Source of the DNA: Gammaproteobacteria bacterium
GTDB lineage: Bacteria; Pseudomonadota; Gammaproteobacteria; Arenicellales; JAANXG01
Length of the DNA stretch: 64,000 nucleotides
Assembly: GCA_024638505.1 (NCBI GenBank)
Contig: JAHEKE010000016.1
Span: 1 to 64,000 of the forward strand
Direction: 5' to 3'
Part shown: positions 16,549 to 26,921 of the stretch, piece after piece
Layout: the number at the start of each line of letters is the position of its first letter
How positions within the stretch are numbered: position 1 is the first letter of the stretch
Program-made: the position numbers and the translations under genes
Notes under the pieces: generated by a model
What the model was told of the DNA's origin: nothing
The model's database searches: none
Seen by the model: only the letters and a program-made list of their open reading frames with translations

Positions 16549-17769
16549 TTGCCGGTCGAAGATTATGATGTAATTATCGTGGGTGCGGGCGTGGTTGGTG
16601 CCGCAATGGCGCTGCTACTGGCTGAGTCTGGTTTTACTGTCATCGTGCTCGAGCGCGATGAACTGGTAAGCAAGTGCGAACCGGGTGAATATGGCGGGCG
16701 CGTGAGCGCAATTAATCTTGGCGCAGAGCGCTTCCTAAGCAAATTAAACATATGGCCAGAGCTTTCTGCGCAAGGCGTTTCACCGTACGAGCGAATGTAT
16801 GTATGGGACGCTGGCAGTAGCGGGAGGATTGAGTTTGATTGCGCAGACTATGGGCTCACCCATCTGGGGACGATAGTAGAGAATAATCTGCTCATTTCTC
16901 TGCTGCATCAAAGACTTCTGCTAGAAAGCAATATTACCGTGTTAACCAATATCCAAATGCACAAAATTAAGCAGGGGGAAAACGCGGTAGCGGTAGCATG
17001 GCGGGATGCAGGCAGTGCGTGCGCGAAAGTCTTGGTAGGGGCTGACGGGGCCGGCTCATGGGTACGCAAGTCTCTGGCCATGCGAGTCAAGACTGCCAGT
17101 TACGGCCAGTCAGGTATTGTTGCGCAAGTCAGCACTGAACGCGATCATGAAAAAACTGCGTGGCAGAGATTTCTAAGCACTGGTCCTTTGGCTTTCCTGC
17201 CCTTGTCCAATGGTGATTGCTCTATTGTGTGGAGCTGTGAACAGGATATGGCCGGCGAACTCATGGCGCTTGGCGATACCGATTTTATACAGCGGCTGTC
17301 CGCATCGTCTGAATTTAAGCTTGGCAAGGTCATCAGCACTGGCCCCAGAAAAGCATACCCTTTGTGCTCTGCCTACGTTCCCCATTATGTACACCAGCGA
17401 AGTGCATTGATCGGCGATGCCGCGCATGTAGTTCATCCGTTAGCAGGTCAGGGTGTTAATTTAGGCCTGACTGATGCGGCAGCGCTGGCCGAAGTGCTGA
17501 TCAAGGCGCGCGCCAAGAAACGAGATATCGGGCAGCAGCTTACTCTGCGCCGTTACGAAAGATGGCGCAAAGGAGACAACTTGCTTATGTTGTCCGCGCT
17601 GACTGGGTTAAAAACACTATTCGGTGCCAAGTCCTATCCCGCAGCAAAACTGAGGGAGATTGGCTTGAACGCGGTTGATGGTCTGGATCCGTTGAAGAGT
17701 TTTCTTGCTAATAAAGCTATGGGAATTTCCGGCGACCTGCCTGAAATCATGACAACCAATTCCGGATAA
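16549..17769 (+). CDS. ubiI: UbiI/VisC-type FAD hydroxylase of ubiquinone synthesis
   Basis: A second FAD monooxygenase of the UbiH/UbiF/UbiI family, 406 residues, starts with TTG 4 bases after ubiH. It has YDVIIVGAGVVGAAMAL, LVGADGAGSWVR and LIGDAAHVVHPLAGQGVN. Its position behind ubiH matches ubiI (visC) in E. coli, where it hydroxylates C5 of the ring. UbiF cannot be excluded from sequence alone. Confidence 0.88.
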   Translation: MPVEDYDVIIVGAGVVGAAMALLLAESGFTVIVLERDELVSKCEPGEYGGRVSAINLGAERFLSKLNIWPELSAQGVSPYERMYVWDAGSSGRIEFDCADYGLTHLGTIVENNLLISLLHQRLLLESNITVLTNIQMHKIKQGENAVAVAWRDAGSACAKVLVGADGAGSWVRKSLAMRVKTASYGQSGIVAQVSTERDHEKTAWQRFLSTGPLAFLPLSNGDCSIVWSCEQDMAGELMALGDTDFIQRLSASSEFKLGKVISTGPRKAYPLCSAYVPHYVHQRSALIGDAAHVVHPLAGQGVNLGLTDAAALAEVLIKARAKKRDIGQQLTLRRYERWRKGDNLLMLSALTGLKTLFGAKSYPAAKLREIGLNAVDGLDPLKSFLANKAMGISGDLPEIMTTNSG

Positions 17770-17771
17770 TC

Positions 17772-19013
17772 GTGGAGACTCTCAACCTCGCTGCCATTCT
17801 GATCACCTTATCTGCACTGTTCAGCTACATTAATCATCGCTTCATCGGCCTTCCGACCACTATCGGCGTGATGTTGATTGCGCTGCTGCTTTCGCTGTCG
17901 CTCATCTTTATCGGGGAAATGGGCATTGCCCAGTTTGACGATGTTGCAGAGCGTTTACTTTTAGGCGTCGATTTTAATACTACTTTGATGCAGGGGATGC
18001 TGAGTTTCTTGCTGTTCGCCGGCGCGCTTCACGTTGATCTGGGAGACCTGAAAAAACAGCGATGGATTGTCTCCACCTTGGCTACCGTGGGGGTCCTGCT
18101 GTCCACGCTGATCGTAGGCTCGCTGACGTGGATTGTGTTGTCTGCGTTAGGCATAGGTATGCCATTTCTTTTCTGTCTGTTGTTTGGCGCGCTCATATCA
18201 CCGACGGATCCAATCGCGGTGTTATCAACCCTCAAAAGCGTAGGTATTGCCAAGAGCCTGGAGACGAAGATCGCAGGAGAATCCCTGTTTAATGACGGCA
18301 TTGGTGTTGTCTTGTTCTTGGTCATAGCCGGACTGGCCGTAGATCCTAGCGCGGTTTCACCTGGGACTGCGCTGGTTTTGTTTTCCAGGGAGGCTGTTGG
18401 CGGCTTGATTTTCGGCCTGGGCCTGGGTTATGCCGGGGTTTTTCTGCTGCGAACGGTAGATAACTATCAAGTTGAGATCCTCATAACTCTGGCTATGGTC
18501 ATGGGCGGCTACGCCGGGGCGCTGGCACTGCACACCTCGGGCCCCATTGCTATTGTGATCGCTGGTTTACTCATCGGAAATCGCGGTCGGGAACACGCTA
18601 TGTCCGAGCGAACCCGTGAGCACCTCGATACATTCTGGGAGCTGGTAGACGAAGTGCTAAACGCCGTGCTGTTCGTATTGATAGGTCTCGAAGTTCTGGT
18701 GCTCGAGTTTTCTCAACAGTATCTGATTGCCGGACTGCTGATGATTCCATTGGTGTTACTGGCCAGGACCATCAGCGTTGGAGTGCCTGTAAACCTGCTC
18801 AAGCTCAAGCGTGATTTTTCTCCACACGTGGTCAAAATACTCGTATGGGGAGGTATTCGTGGAGGGATATCGGTTGCCCTGGCATTGTCGCTTCCACCTA
18901 GTTCTGAGCGCGATGTCATCGTCGCAATAACCTACGTTATTGTTGTTTTTTCGATAATCGTTCAAGGCTTAACTATTGGCAAGCTGGCGAAAAGGCTTGG
19001 CAGTATAAGCTGA
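17772..19013 (+). CDS. Na+(K+)/H+ antiporter, CPA1 family
   Basis: The 413-residue protein is hydrophobic throughout, with about 12 membrane segments. The core motifs of CPA1 exchangers are present: ISPTDPIAVLSTLKSVG and AGESLFNDGIGVVLF, with the Asp pair thought to carry the ion. It starts at GTG 2 bases after ubiI, so it is likely co-transcribed. It should exchange Na+ or K+ for protons at the inner membrane, fitting a salty habitat. Ion preference cannot be read from sequence. Confidence 0.9.
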   Translation: METLNLAAILITLSALFSYINHRFIGLPTTIGVMLIALLLSLSLIFIGEMGIAQFDDVAERLLLGVDFNTTLMQGMLSFLLFAGALHVDLGDLKKQRWIVSTLATVGVLLSTLIVGSLTWIVLSALGIGMPFLFCLLFGALISPTDPIAVLSTLKSVGIAKSLETKIAGESLFNDGIGVVLFLVIAGLAVDPSAVSPGTALVLFSREAVGGLIFGLGLGYAGVFLLRTVDNYQVEILITLAMVMGGYAGALALHTSGPIAIVIAGLLIGNRGREHAMSERTREHLDTFWELVDEVLNAVLFVLIGLEVLVLEFSQQYLIAGLLMIPLVLLARTISVGVPVNLLKLKRDFSPHVVKILVWGGIRGGISVALALSLPPSSERDVIVAITYVIVVFSIIVQGLTIGKLAKRLGSIS

Positions 19014-19047
19014 CCGCCACTGGCAAACACCCGCGGTGACGCTGGTT

Positions 19048-19069
19048 TCCGCCGATCACCTTCGGCGGA
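19048..19069 (+). terminator. Inverted repeat after the antiporter gene
   Basis: A perfect 8-base-pair stem (TCCGCCGA/TCGGCGGA) with a 6-base loop lies 34 bases past the antiporter stop. No T run follows, so it may be a weak or Rho-assisted terminator or an end-protecting structure. Confidence 0.4.
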
Positions 19070-19133
19070 TCAAATTGTGTTGAGATAATTGCTTTTTGAC
19101 GTTATGGTCAGATCTATAGGCTGATGCTGAACG

Positions 19134-19616
19134 ATGATGAACATTACCTCCGAACTCAAAAAGGCCGGACTCAGGTCTACCATCCCCCGGCTTAAAATCC
19201 TCGATGTGTTGGAGCATGCAACTGTCCGCCACATGGCGGCGGAAGACGTGTACAAACAGCTGCTGGAGATGGATGAGGACATCGGGCTGGCCACGGTCTA
19301 TCGCGTGCTAACTCAATTCGAAAATGCCGGCCTGGTCATCCGACACAGTTTTGAGGGCGGCCGATCTGTTTTTGAGCTCAATGATGAGGACCACCATGAC
19401 CATATGCTATGCCTGGAATGTGGTGATGTTTTCGAGTTTATTGATAAGACCATCGAAGAAAGACAGCGGCATGTTGCAAAGAATATGGGTTTTGTGTTGG
19501 AGGAGCATAGCCTGCATTTGTATGGTGTTTGTGAGGGCATGAAAAAGTCGGGTAAATGTTCCCTCAAGAAGAAAAAAAGAGCGCGCGTGTTCAGTGAAAA
19601 AGACAGCGCTTTATAG
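19134..19616 (+). CDS. fur: Ferric uptake regulator Fur
   Basis: Fur represses iron-uptake genes when bound to Fe(II). The 160-residue protein opens with ELKKAGLRSTIPRLKILDVL and has the helix region LATVYRVLTQFENAGLV, the metal site DHHDHMLCLECGDVFEF with its C-x-x-C, and a second Cys pair, C-E-G-M-K-K-S-G-K-C, more widely spaced than in E. coli. A Lys-rich tail follows. Either of two adjacent ATGs may start. It ends 8 bases from the stop of the convergent iron permease, whose promoter carries a Fur box. Confidence 0.95.
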   Translation: MMNITSELKKAGLRSTIPRLKILDVLEHATVRHMAAEDVYKQLLEMDEDIGLATVYRVLTQFENAGLVIRHSFEGGRSVFELNDEDHHDHMLCLECGDVFEFIDKTIEERQRHVAKNMGFVLEEHSLHLYGVCEGMKKSGKCSLKKKKRARVFSEKDSAL

Positions 19617-19628
19617 ACAGCGCTTTAT
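19601..19628. repeat. 14-base tandem duplication across two stop codons
   Basis: AGACAGCGCTTTAT occurs twice in tandem (19601-19614 and 19615-19628). The first copy junction forms the TAG stop of fur and the second copy contains the stop of the convergent permease. Without the duplication one or both products would end differently. Confidence 0.85.
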
Positions 19629-21298
19629 AATGTTTGTTGCGCAGTATCGAGGTAGGCCTTTCGCGTCGTCTCAATAGTCCTGCTCAAGAGAATCACCGGA
19701 ATCAAACCGACCAGTACGATTGCCGCTGCCGCTGTTGCCGCATCCGTCAGTCTTTCATCTGAGGCTAGTTCATAAGCACGCACCGCGAGCGTGTTGAAGT
19801 TAAATGGTCGCAGGATTAGCGTGGCTGGGAGTTCTTTCAGAACATCAACAAAAACAATGAGCCCAGCCGTGAGCACGCTCCCCCTGATCATGGGTATATG
19901 AATTTCCGTCAGTACTTTACGCGGAGATAAGCCGAGGCTGCGCGCCGCATCGTCCATGTTTGGCCGGACGGTATTCAATCCGGAACCCACGGCCTGCAGA
20001 GATATTGCGAGAAATCGGACCAGGTAGGCAAAAATCAGGGTAATCAGCGTGCCGCTGAATATCAGCCCTACGGTCGTATTGAAAGTCATTTCGAACCAGT
20101 TATTGATAACGTTGTCCAGCCAGCCCATGGGAATTACTACACCAACCGCTATTACGGTTCCCGGTATGGCATAGCCTAGACTGGTCATTCTTACGGCTGC
20201 ACGCACTAATCGGGTAGGGGCTAACCTTCGACCATAAGTCAATAGCAGGGCGAACATGACGGCGAGTAAGGCGGTGAATCCGGCCAGGGCAAAACTGTTC
20301 GTGGTGAGTCTGAAAAAACTGTAGTCAATCATCCCACCTGCGGTGAGCCACGACCAGTAAAGCAGTAGCCCAAAAGGAACCAGAAAGCCAAGAAAGATCG
20401 GAGCCAAACACCAGAAGAAGGCGGCAATTTGCTGCCAGCCCGTTAACCTGGTTCGCTGCAGCGCGATAGATCGACTGCTGATGTGGTGGAACCGCGCACG
20501 GCGTCGCGACCAGTACTCGAGCATTATCAGCGCTAAGACAAATAGCATCAGTACTGCTGACAGTTGCGTCGCCGCAGTGCTGTCGCCCAGGCCAAACCAG
20601 GTTCTGAATATGCCGGTGGTAAAAGTATCTATACCAAAATACTGCACCGTTCCAAAGTCAGCCAGCGTCTCCATTAGAGCCAAGGATAAGCCGGCGATAA
20701 CCGCGGGACGCGCCATCGGCAAGGTCACGCGCCAAAAGTTCTGCCATGGAGTACAACCGAGCAAACGGCCTGCATCCGAGGCAGCCACCGATTGCTCGAG
20801 AAAAGCCGAGCGGGCGAGTAGATAGACGTATGGATACAACACCAGGGTGAGCATGAGCATGGCGCCGGTGAGCGACCGTATGGGTGGAAACCAATAGTCA
20901 CCGCCCTGCCACCCTAATAGTGAACGCAGCATGGTTTGTATCGGACCGGAAAAATCCAGCAGCCCGGTATAGGCATAGGCGTTGATGTAAGCCGGTACAG
21001 CCAGCGGCAACAATAACAGCCAGACAAAAACGCTCCGCCCGTAAAAATCAAAATTGACCGTAAGCCAGGCGGTAGATATACCTACCAGCAGTACGCCGAC
21101 TCCGACGCCGAACATTAATGCCAGGGAGTTAACGATATAATCGGGCAGGCGTGTCTGCACCAGGTGTTGCCAGACTTCACCCGCCGGCGCAAACACTGAG
21201 GTCAGCACAAAGAAGACCGGCAGGGCGAACGCAGCGGCCGTCGCTAAGACGGCCCACCGCCAGCCCCGGGCGCTGCTACCATGTGATGGTTGTGGCAT
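19625..21298 (-). CDS. Iron(III) ABC transporter permease (FbpB/SfuB type)
   Basis: The 557-residue protein holds two fused permease domains of the binding-protein-dependent type with about 12 membrane segments. The first EAA-like loop lies near DAGRLLGCTPWQNFWRVTLP and the second near DDAARSLGLSPRKVLTEIHI. This two-domain form is typical of Fe(3+) uptake systems of the Fbp/Sfu/Fut group. A strong Fur box 62 bases upstream and fur itself next door support iron control. No ATPase or binding-protein gene lies nearby, so its partners must be elsewhere. Confidence 0.92.
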   Translation of the reverse strand: MPQPSHGSSARGWRWAVLATAAAFALPVFFVLTSVFAPAGEVWQHLVQTRLPDYIVNSLALMFGVGVGVLLVGISTAWLTVNFDFYGRSVFVWLLLLPLAVPAYINAYAYTGLLDFSGPIQTMLRSLLGWQGGDYWFPPIRSLTGAMLMLTLVLYPYVYLLARSAFLEQSVAASDAGRLLGCTPWQNFWRVTLPMARPAVIAGLSLALMETLADFGTVQYFGIDTFTTGIFRTWFGLGDSTAATQLSAVLMLFVLALIMLEYWSRRRARFHHISSRSIALQRTRLTGWQQIAAFFWCLAPIFLGFLVPFGLLLYWSWLTAGGMIDYSFFRLTTNSFALAGFTALLAVMFALLLTYGRRLAPTRLVRAAVRMTSLGYAIPGTVIAVGVVIPMGWLDNVINNWFEMTFNTTVGLIFSGTLITLIFAYLVRFLAISLQAVGSGLNTVRPNMDDAARSLGLSPRKVLTEIHIPMIRGSVLTAGLIVFVDVLKELPATLILRPFNFNTLAVRAYELASDERLTDAATAAAAIVLVGLIPVILLSRTIETTRKAYLDTAQQTL

Positions 21299-21359
21299 CT
21301 AAAGGTCCGGCTTATATCAGGAATTCAGCCTGTTCATCTCCAATAAATATAATATAAAT

Positions 21360-21378
21360 GAGAATGAGTCGCATTATC
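21360..21378 (-). promoter_or_regulatory. Fur box upstream of the iron permease
   Basis: On the minus strand GATAATGCGACTCATTCTC agrees at 15 of 19 positions with the classical GATAATGATAATCATTATC Fur site. It lies 62 bases before the permease start and about 93 bases before gcvT on the other strand. Confidence 0.8.
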
Positions 21379-21470
21379 ACTTATTAATTTTACTGGGCTC
21401 TTGGCAGCGCGATGTTGGCTAAGTAGCATTGCGGACCAACAATAAACTAGCAAGCGGTCCGATAAAGAGG

Positions 21471-22577
21471 ATGGAACAAAGAACACCGCTCTACCAGGCG
21501 CACCTGAGAGCGGGTGCCAAAATGGTCAACTTCGGCGGGTGGGACATGCCCGTAAACTATGGATCCCAGATTGACGAGCATCACGCGGTCAGAAGGGATG
21601 CCGGTATGTTTGATGTGTCTCACATGTGCATCGTAGATCTGGAGGGGAGTGACACTCGGGAATTTCTTCACGTTCTGGTTGCGAACTACATTGGCAAACT
21701 GAAGCAGCCCGGTAAAGCACTCTACAGCTGCATGCTTAACCCGGATGGGGGCGTCATCGATGATCTAATTCTCTACTATATGCGGGATGGGTGGTTTCGC
21801 TTGGTAGTGAATGCGGCTACTGCGGAGAAAGATCTTGCATGGATGCATCAGCAGGCACAAAGTTTTACAGCGCTGGAGATCAAGCGTCGCTCGGATCTAG
21901 GTATGATAGCGGTACAAGGACCAAACGCTAGACAAAAAGTGATTCAGGCGCTGCGCGGATTTACTGTCAAGGATGAAGATGAGAGGCTATCTAGCCTTGG
22001 TCGGTTTTTCGGACAAGATATGGAAAAAATGTTCGTCGCTCGGACTGGTTATACCGGAGAAGACGGCTTTGAAATTGCCGTTGGCGGCGAGCAATGCGAA
22101 TTCGTCTGGAAGTTGCTGCTGGATGAAGGGGTAACACCCTGCGGGCTGGGCGCGCGAGACACCCTGAGACTGGAAGCCGGTATGAATTTGTATGGTTCTG
22201 ACATGGATGAGAGTACTACGCCCTTGGAATCAGGATTAGAATGGACCGTCGGCTGGGAGCCTGTCAGCCGGCAGTTTATTGGGCGGTCCGCATTGGAAGC
22301 ACAGCGCGAGACCGGGACAACGCGCAAACTCGTGGGCCTGGTTTTGCTCGAACGGGGTGTACTGCGCAGCCAGCAAAAGGTGTTATGCCAACAGCACGGT
22401 GCGGGTCGAATAACTAGTGGGTCCTTTTCGCCAACGCTATCCAAATCAATAGCGTTGGCGCGTGTTCCATCGAGCGTCGGTATCAATGAGCATTGCAAAG
22501 TTGAAATTCGGGATAAGCAATCATCAGCTAAAGTTGTCAAATATCCGTTTGTAAAAGGCGGAAAAAGCTGTTTATGA
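21471..22577 (+). CDS. gcvT: Aminomethyltransferase GcvT (glycine cleavage T protein)
   Basis: GcvT moves the aminomethyl group from lipoyl-GcvH to tetrahydrofolate, releasing ammonia and 5,10-methylene-THF. The 368-residue protein opens with [20 protein letters not shown], like E. coli GcvT, and has YTGEDGFEI and the [17 protein letters not shown] folate-site region. The ATG at 21471 is chosen on homology although its ribosome site is poor; an in-frame TTG at 21429 is the alternative. I see no glycine riboswitch in the short upstream gap. It heads gcvT-H-PA-PB. Confidence 0.95.
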   Translation: MEQRTPLYQAHLRAGAKMVNFGGWDMPVNYGSQIDEHHAVRRDAGMFDVSHMCIVDLEGSDTREFLHVLVANYIGKLKQPGKALYSCMLNPDGGVIDDLILYYMRDGWFRLVVNAATAEKDLAWMHQQAQSFTALEIKRRSDLGMIAVQGPNARQKVIQALRGFTVKDEDERLSSLGRFFGQDMEKMFVARTGYTGEDGFEIAVGGEQCEFVWKLLLDEGVTPCGLGARDTLRLEAGMNLYGSDMDESTTPLESGLEWTVGWEPVSRQFIGRSALEAQRETGTTRKLVGLVLLERGVLRSQQKVLCQQHGAGRITSGSFSPTLSKSIALARVPSSVGINEHCKVEIRDKQSSAKVVKYPFVKGGKSCL

Positions 22578-22601
22578 ACCCAGGTCAATAGGAGAGAGAG
22601 A

Positions 22602-22994
22602 ATGAGTGAAATTCCAAGTGAACTTCGCTATACCAAGAGCCATGAGTGGGTAAGGTCAATGGAGGACGGCCATCTTGAGATAGGTATCAGCGACCATGCT
22701 CAAGAGATGCTGGGCGATATGGTCTACGTTGAGTTGCCTGAAGTGGGGGCAACAGTTAATACCGGAGACGACTGCGCAGTTGTGGAGTCTGTCAAAGCGG
22801 CGTCCGATGTATATGCGCCGATCAGCGGAGAAATCGTCGAAGTAAACTCTATGCTCTCTGAAGCACCGGAGACGATCAACAGCGATCCCTACGGCGAGGG
22901 ATGGTTGTTCAGATTGCAGCCAGTTGATGATAACGAGGTTGACGAACTGTTGGACGCCGAAGGTTACTCGGAAGTCGTGGAAGCTGAGAATTGA
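22602..22994 (+). CDS. gcvH: Glycine cleavage H protein
   Basis: GcvH is the lipoyl carrier of the glycine cleavage system. At 130 residues it has family length, with the lipoylated Lys65 in [14 protein letters not shown] and the GEGWLFRL C-terminal stretch. The ATG follows a GGAGAGAG ribosome site. It stands between gcvT and gcvPA. Confidence 0.97.
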   Translation: MSEIPSELRYTKSHEWVRSMEDGHLEIGISDHAQEMLGDMVYVELPEVGATVNTGDDCAVVESVKAASDVYAPISGEIVEVNSMLSEAPETINSDPYGEGWLFRLQPVDDNEVDELLDAEGYSEVVEAEN

Positions 22995-23052
22995 CCGCGT
23001 CCAATTATGCTATTACGTATTATGTATTGCTCCATTCCTCTGCCAAACACCA

Positions 23053-24408
23053 ATGCCGTTCATTCCTCACACTAAGCAAGAAATAGAAGAAATGCTGGCG
23101 GTTGTGGGCGTGGCCAGCATTGATGAACTTTTTTCTGAGATACCTGCAGAACTGGTGTCGGAACAGTTGACGCATGTTCCAGCCGGAATGACGGAGATGG
23201 AGGTCGCCCGCTTGATGACCGCGCGCAGCCAGCAGGACGGAAATTACATCAATTTCATTGGCGGTGGCGTGTATGAGCACCATATCCCTGCCGCGGTATG
23301 GGAACTGACCACCAGGGGGGAGTTTTACACCGCGTATACCCCCTATCAAGCTGAGGCAAGTCAGGGAACACTTCAGCTGGTGTACGAGTTTCAGTCCATG
23401 ATGACCAGTTTGATGACAATGGATGTGTCAAATGCTTCGCTTTACGAGGGCGCGTCTGCGCTGGCGGAGGCGGTGCTGGCGGCGGTTCGAGTGAAGAAGG
23501 GAATAAACACTGTTTTAATGCCGCGCACCGTTAATCCGGTCTATAGAAAAGCAGTCAACTCTATTGTAAAGAATCAAAACATCGAGTTGATTGAGATTCC
23601 GTTTTCAATTGAAAACGGTGCTACCGATGCGGCAGCTATTCAAAATTACTCTGACCGGCAGGTTGCGGCGGTGGTAGTGCCCCAGCCAAATTACTTTGGT
23701 GTGCTTGAGGACGTCGACACGTTGACGGACCAGGCACATGAAATCGGAGCGTTGGTTATCGGCGTGGTCAACCCAACTGCTATGGCGCTGCTTAAACCAC
23801 CGGGACAATGGGGCAAAGAGGGCGCTGATATCGCAGTAGGAGAAGGACAGCCTCTGGGTATTCCCCTGTCTTCAGGCGGACCCTATATGGGATTCATGTG
23901 CTGTAAGCAAAAATATGTCAGACAGATTCCCGGGCGCATCGTTGGCCGGACCAGGGATGAGCAGGGAGATACTGGCTTCACCTTAACCCTGCAGGCCCGT
24001 GAACAGCACATAAGGCGATCGAAAGCCACGTCGAACATCTGTACAAACCAGGGGCTGATGGTGGTGGCGGCTACGCTATATCTGGCACTGCTCGGTCCGC
24101 AAGGTTTGCGCCGGGTAGCCGAAAGGTGTCACCACAACACGAATACGCTAGCGCAAAAACTTTGCGCAACGGAGGGCGTGCATCGCTGCTTCAATCAGCC
24201 TTTTTTTCATGAAGCAGTGATAAGGCTCGATCGTCCGGTGGCGGACGTGTTAAGCGCCATAGAGGCTCAGGGCATCAATGGTGGAATCGATTTGAGCCCG
24301 GATTACCCGGAGCTGGGAAATGCGCTGCTTACCTGTGCAACTGAGACCAGGACCATCGATGAAATCGAGAGTTACGCCACTCACCTGGAACGAATTCTGT
24401 CGCGGTGA
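23053..24408 (+). CDS. gcvPA: Glycine dehydrogenase (decarboxylating) subunit 1
   Basis: This is the alpha half of the split P protein, which decarboxylates glycine and loads the aminomethyl group on GcvH. The 451-residue length and the motifs [31 protein letters not shown] and [16 protein letters not shown] are those of GcvPA. The ATG at 23053 was chosen; upstream in-frame codons overlap gcvH. Enteric bacteria have a single fused GcvP, so the split form is a lineage clue. Confidence 0.95.
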   Translation: MPFIPHTKQEIEEMLAVVGVASIDELFSEIPAELVSEQLTHVPAGMTEMEVARLMTARSQQDGNYINFIGGGVYEHHIPAAVWELTTRGEFYTAYTPYQAEASQGTLQLVYEFQSMMTSLMTMDVSNASLYEGASALAEAVLAAVRVKKGINTVLMPRTVNPVYRKAVNSIVKNQNIELIEIPFSIENGATDAAAIQNYSDRQVAAVVVPQPNYFGVLEDVDTLTDQAHEIGALVIGVVNPTAMALLKPPGQWGKEGADIAVGEGQPLGIPLSSGGPYMGFMCCKQKYVRQIPGRIVGRTRDEQGDTGFTLTLQAREQHIRRSKATSNICTNQGLMVVAATLYLALLGPQGLRRVAERCHHNTNTLAQKLCATEGVHRCFNQPFFHEAVIRLDRPVADVLSAIEAQGINGGIDLSPDYPELGNALLTCATETRTIDEIESYATHLERILSR

Positions 24409-24461
24409 CCTCTGGATCCACGTGAGCAGAGAAAGTAGACGAGTAGATCAGACTATACAGC

Positions 24462-25916
24462 ATGCTGATATTTGAAAAATCTCTAAACGGGCGGACTAAT
24501 CCTTCCCAGGCACCGAGTGAGGATTCAGTCATCGACGATATCCCGCAGCACTTGCTGCGCGCCGACGAGCCGCAGTTACCCTCGGTGTCAGAGCTGCAGG
24601 CCGTTCGCCATTACACGCGGTTGTCGCAGAAAAATTTCTCCATTGACACTAACTTCTATCCGCTGGGCTCGTGCACTATGAAGTACAACCCGCGCGCGTG
24701 TAATAAATATGCCATGCTGCCGGGTTTTCTTAACAGGCATCCTTATTCGTCGGAGCGGACAGGGCAGGGATTTCTGGCATGCATGTATGAGCTGCAGCAG
24801 ATGCTGTTGGATATTACCGGTATGCGAGCCGTATCCTTATGTCCCCTTGCCGGGGCCCAGGGCGAGTTTACCGGTGTAGCCATGATCAAGGCCTATCATC
24901 AATCAAGGGGCGACGCGGAGCGCAGCGAGATTCTGGTACCGGACGCCGCCCACGGCACTAATCCCGCAACCGCCACCATGTGCGGATTCAAGGTGAAGGA
25001 GATACCTACAGATGAGAATGGCGACGTAGACGTCGGAATACTGCGGCAGGTGGTTGGCCCCAACACCGCAGGTCTAATGTTAACCAATCCCTCAACCTTA
25101 GGCGTTTTTGAGCGACACATACTGGAAGTCGAAGAGATCGTGCATACCGCCGGAGGGTTGCTGTATTACGACGGGGCAAACCTGAACGCAATTATGGGCA
25201 AGGTCAAGCCGGGCGATATGGGCTTCGACGTTATCCATATGAATCTGCACAAAACCTTTTCCACGCCACATGGAGGCGGCGGTCCGGGTGCCGGACCGGT
25301 GGGAGTAAATGAGCGCCTGAGGCCGTTTTTGCCCATTCCCTATGTCATCGAAACCAGCGGAGAGTACCGCTGGGCGAAGGAGGATGATTGCCCGCGGTCC
25401 ATCGGCCGGTTGTCGGCGAACATGGGCAACGCGGGTGTATTGATAAGGGCTTATATCTACGCCCGTTTACTGGGTCGTGAGGGGATGCGGCGGGTGGCTG
25501 AGTTTGCCACCTTGAACGCAAATTACATGATGCGAAAGCTGCAGGAGAGAGGCGTCGACATGGCCTTTCCCGGCCGGCGCGCCACGCATGAGTTCATCGT
25601 GACGTTGAAAAAGCTCAAAGATAAGCAGGGTGTATCTGCGATGGATGTAGCCAAACGGTTGCTGGACAAGGGGCATCATGCCCCTACTGTCTACTTTCCC
25701 CTGCTGGTTCCAGAATGTTTTCTAATCGAACCAACCGAGACGGAAAGTAGGCAGGAGCTGGATAGCTTTATCAGCGCGTTCGCTGAGATTCTGCAGGAAA
25801 CGGAAACCGATCCTGACCTGGTGCGGCACGCACCTCATAGCACGCCAGTACGGCGGCTGGATGAAGTCAGGGCCGCCAGAGAGCTCGACTTGGCCTGGCG
25901 CGATGAATCTAATTAA
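24462..25916 (+). CDS. gcvPB: Glycine dehydrogenase (decarboxylating) subunit 2
   Basis: This is the PLP-binding half of the split glycine decarboxylase. The 484-residue protein has [15 protein letters not shown], the [16 protein letters not shown] loop, the PLP Lys264 in [17 protein letters not shown], and a C-terminal [11 protein letters not shown] region. It should form a heterotetramer with GcvPA. It lies 53 bases after gcvPA and 30 before the kinase gene. Confidence 0.96.
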   Translation: MLIFEKSLNGRTNPSQAPSEDSVIDDIPQHLLRADEPQLPSVSELQAVRHYTRLSQKNFSIDTNFYPLGSCTMKYNPRACNKYAMLPGFLNRHPYSSERTGQGFLACMYELQQMLLDITGMRAVSLCPLAGAQGEFTGVAMIKAYHQSRGDAERSEILVPDAAHGTNPATATMCGFKVKEIPTDENGDVDVGILRQVVGPNTAGLMLTNPSTLGVFERHILEVEEIVHTAGGLLYYDGANLNAIMGKVKPGDMGFDVIHMNLHKTFSTPHGGGGPGAGPVGVNERLRPFLPIPYVIETSGEYRWAKEDDCPRSIGRLSANMGNAGVLIRAYIYARLLGREGMRRVAEFATLNANYMMRKLQERGVDMAFPGRRATHEFIVTLKKLKDKQGVSAMDVAKRLLDKGHHAPTVYFPLLVPECFLIEPTETESRQELDSFISAFAEILQETETDPDLVRHAPHSTPVRRLDEVRAARELDLAWRDESN

Positions 25917-25946
25917 CGTTTCTAAACTTAAAAAGAGATCCCTTAA

Positions 25947-26885
25947 GTGGCTACACTAATCTGCGGTTCATTTGCCTATGACACCATTATGGTGTTTGAA
26001 GATCGATTTAAGAATCACATTTTGCCTGACAAAGTGCATATCCTGAACGTTTGTTTTCTGGTGCCGGAGATGCGCCGCGAGTTTGGCGGCTGCGCCGGTA
26101 ACATTGCCTATAACCTTCACCTGCTGGGAGGTGAGCCGATGCCTATGGGTACGGTAGGCAAAGACTTTCAACCTTACGCGGAGTGGATGGATCGGTGTGG
26201 TGTGAATCGTCGACATGTGACCTTGCGCAGCGGCACATATACTGCTCAGGCCTATATCACTACCGATATGGATGACAATCAGATTATCGCTTTTCATCCC
26301 GGTGCGATGAACGAAGCGCACGTTAATAAGGTTGGTGATGCTGAGGGCGTTGATCTTGGAATCATTGCCCCTGACGGGCGCCAGGCCATGGTTGAACACG
26401 CCGAACAGTTTTTTCAGGCTGACATTCCATTTGTTTTTGATCCTGGGCAGGGCCTGCCCATGTTTGACGGTAATGATTTGAACAACTTTATCCGTCAGGC
26501 GGCTTTTCTTACGGTTAATGACTATGAGGGTGAGCTGTTACAGGAGCGTACCAACCGTAGTCTGGACAGCATCGCGGCAGACTTGCAGGCATTGATCGTC
26601 ACCAAAGGCGCTGCTGGGTCGGTAATCTACGCGGATGGGAAACGACTGAACATCCCGGCGGCGAAGGTATCGGATGTGGCCGATCCTACTGGTTGTGGGG
26701 ATGCTCACCGAGCGGGTCTGCTGTACGGAATAGCTCACCATCTGGACTGGGAAACGACGGGAAGGATAGCTTCACTCATGGGGGGCATAAAGATTGAAAG
26801 CCACGGGACGCAGAATCACAGCATCTCCCGCAGCGAGCTGGAGACCCGGTTTGTGGAAAACTTCGGTTACCAGCTGGCGGCATAA
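25947..26885 (+). CDS. PfkB family kinase, adenosine kinase-like
   Basis: The 312-residue protein is a PfkB/ribokinase-fold enzyme. It has the N-terminal GGCAGNIAYNLHLLG substrate glycines, the VTKGAAGS region, and the C-terminal DPTGCGDAHRAG motif with catalytic Asp252. The TGCGD form and overall layout are those of bacterial adenosine kinase-like proteins, which make AMP from adenosine. The GTG start follows an AAAAAGAG ribosome site 30 bases after gcvPB, so it may belong to the glycine cleavage operon, perhaps to clear adenosine from the methyl cycle. Another nucleoside or sugar substrate is possible. Confidence 0.82.
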   Translation: MATLICGSFAYDTIMVFEDRFKNHILPDKVHILNVCFLVPEMRREFGGCAGNIAYNLHLLGGEPMPMGTVGKDFQPYAEWMDRCGVNRRHVTLRSGTYTAQAYITTDMDDNQIIAFHPGAMNEAHVNKVGDAEGVDLGIIAPDGRQAMVEHAEQFFQADIPFVFDPGQGLPMFDGNDLNNFIRQAAFLTVNDYEGELLQERTNRSLDSIAADLQALIVTKGAAGSVIYADGKRLNIPAAKVSDVADPTGCGDAHRAGLLYGIAHHLDWETTGRIASLMGGIKIESHGTQNHSISRSELETRFVENFGYQLAA

Positions 26886-26921
26886 GGGCTTATCCAAGCC
26901 GCATTGCGCGTATCCTGGCGG

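Noticed and set aside
21379-21470. Possible glycine riboswitch before gcvT
   Set aside because: The gap is under 100 bases and lacks the conserved aptamer core.
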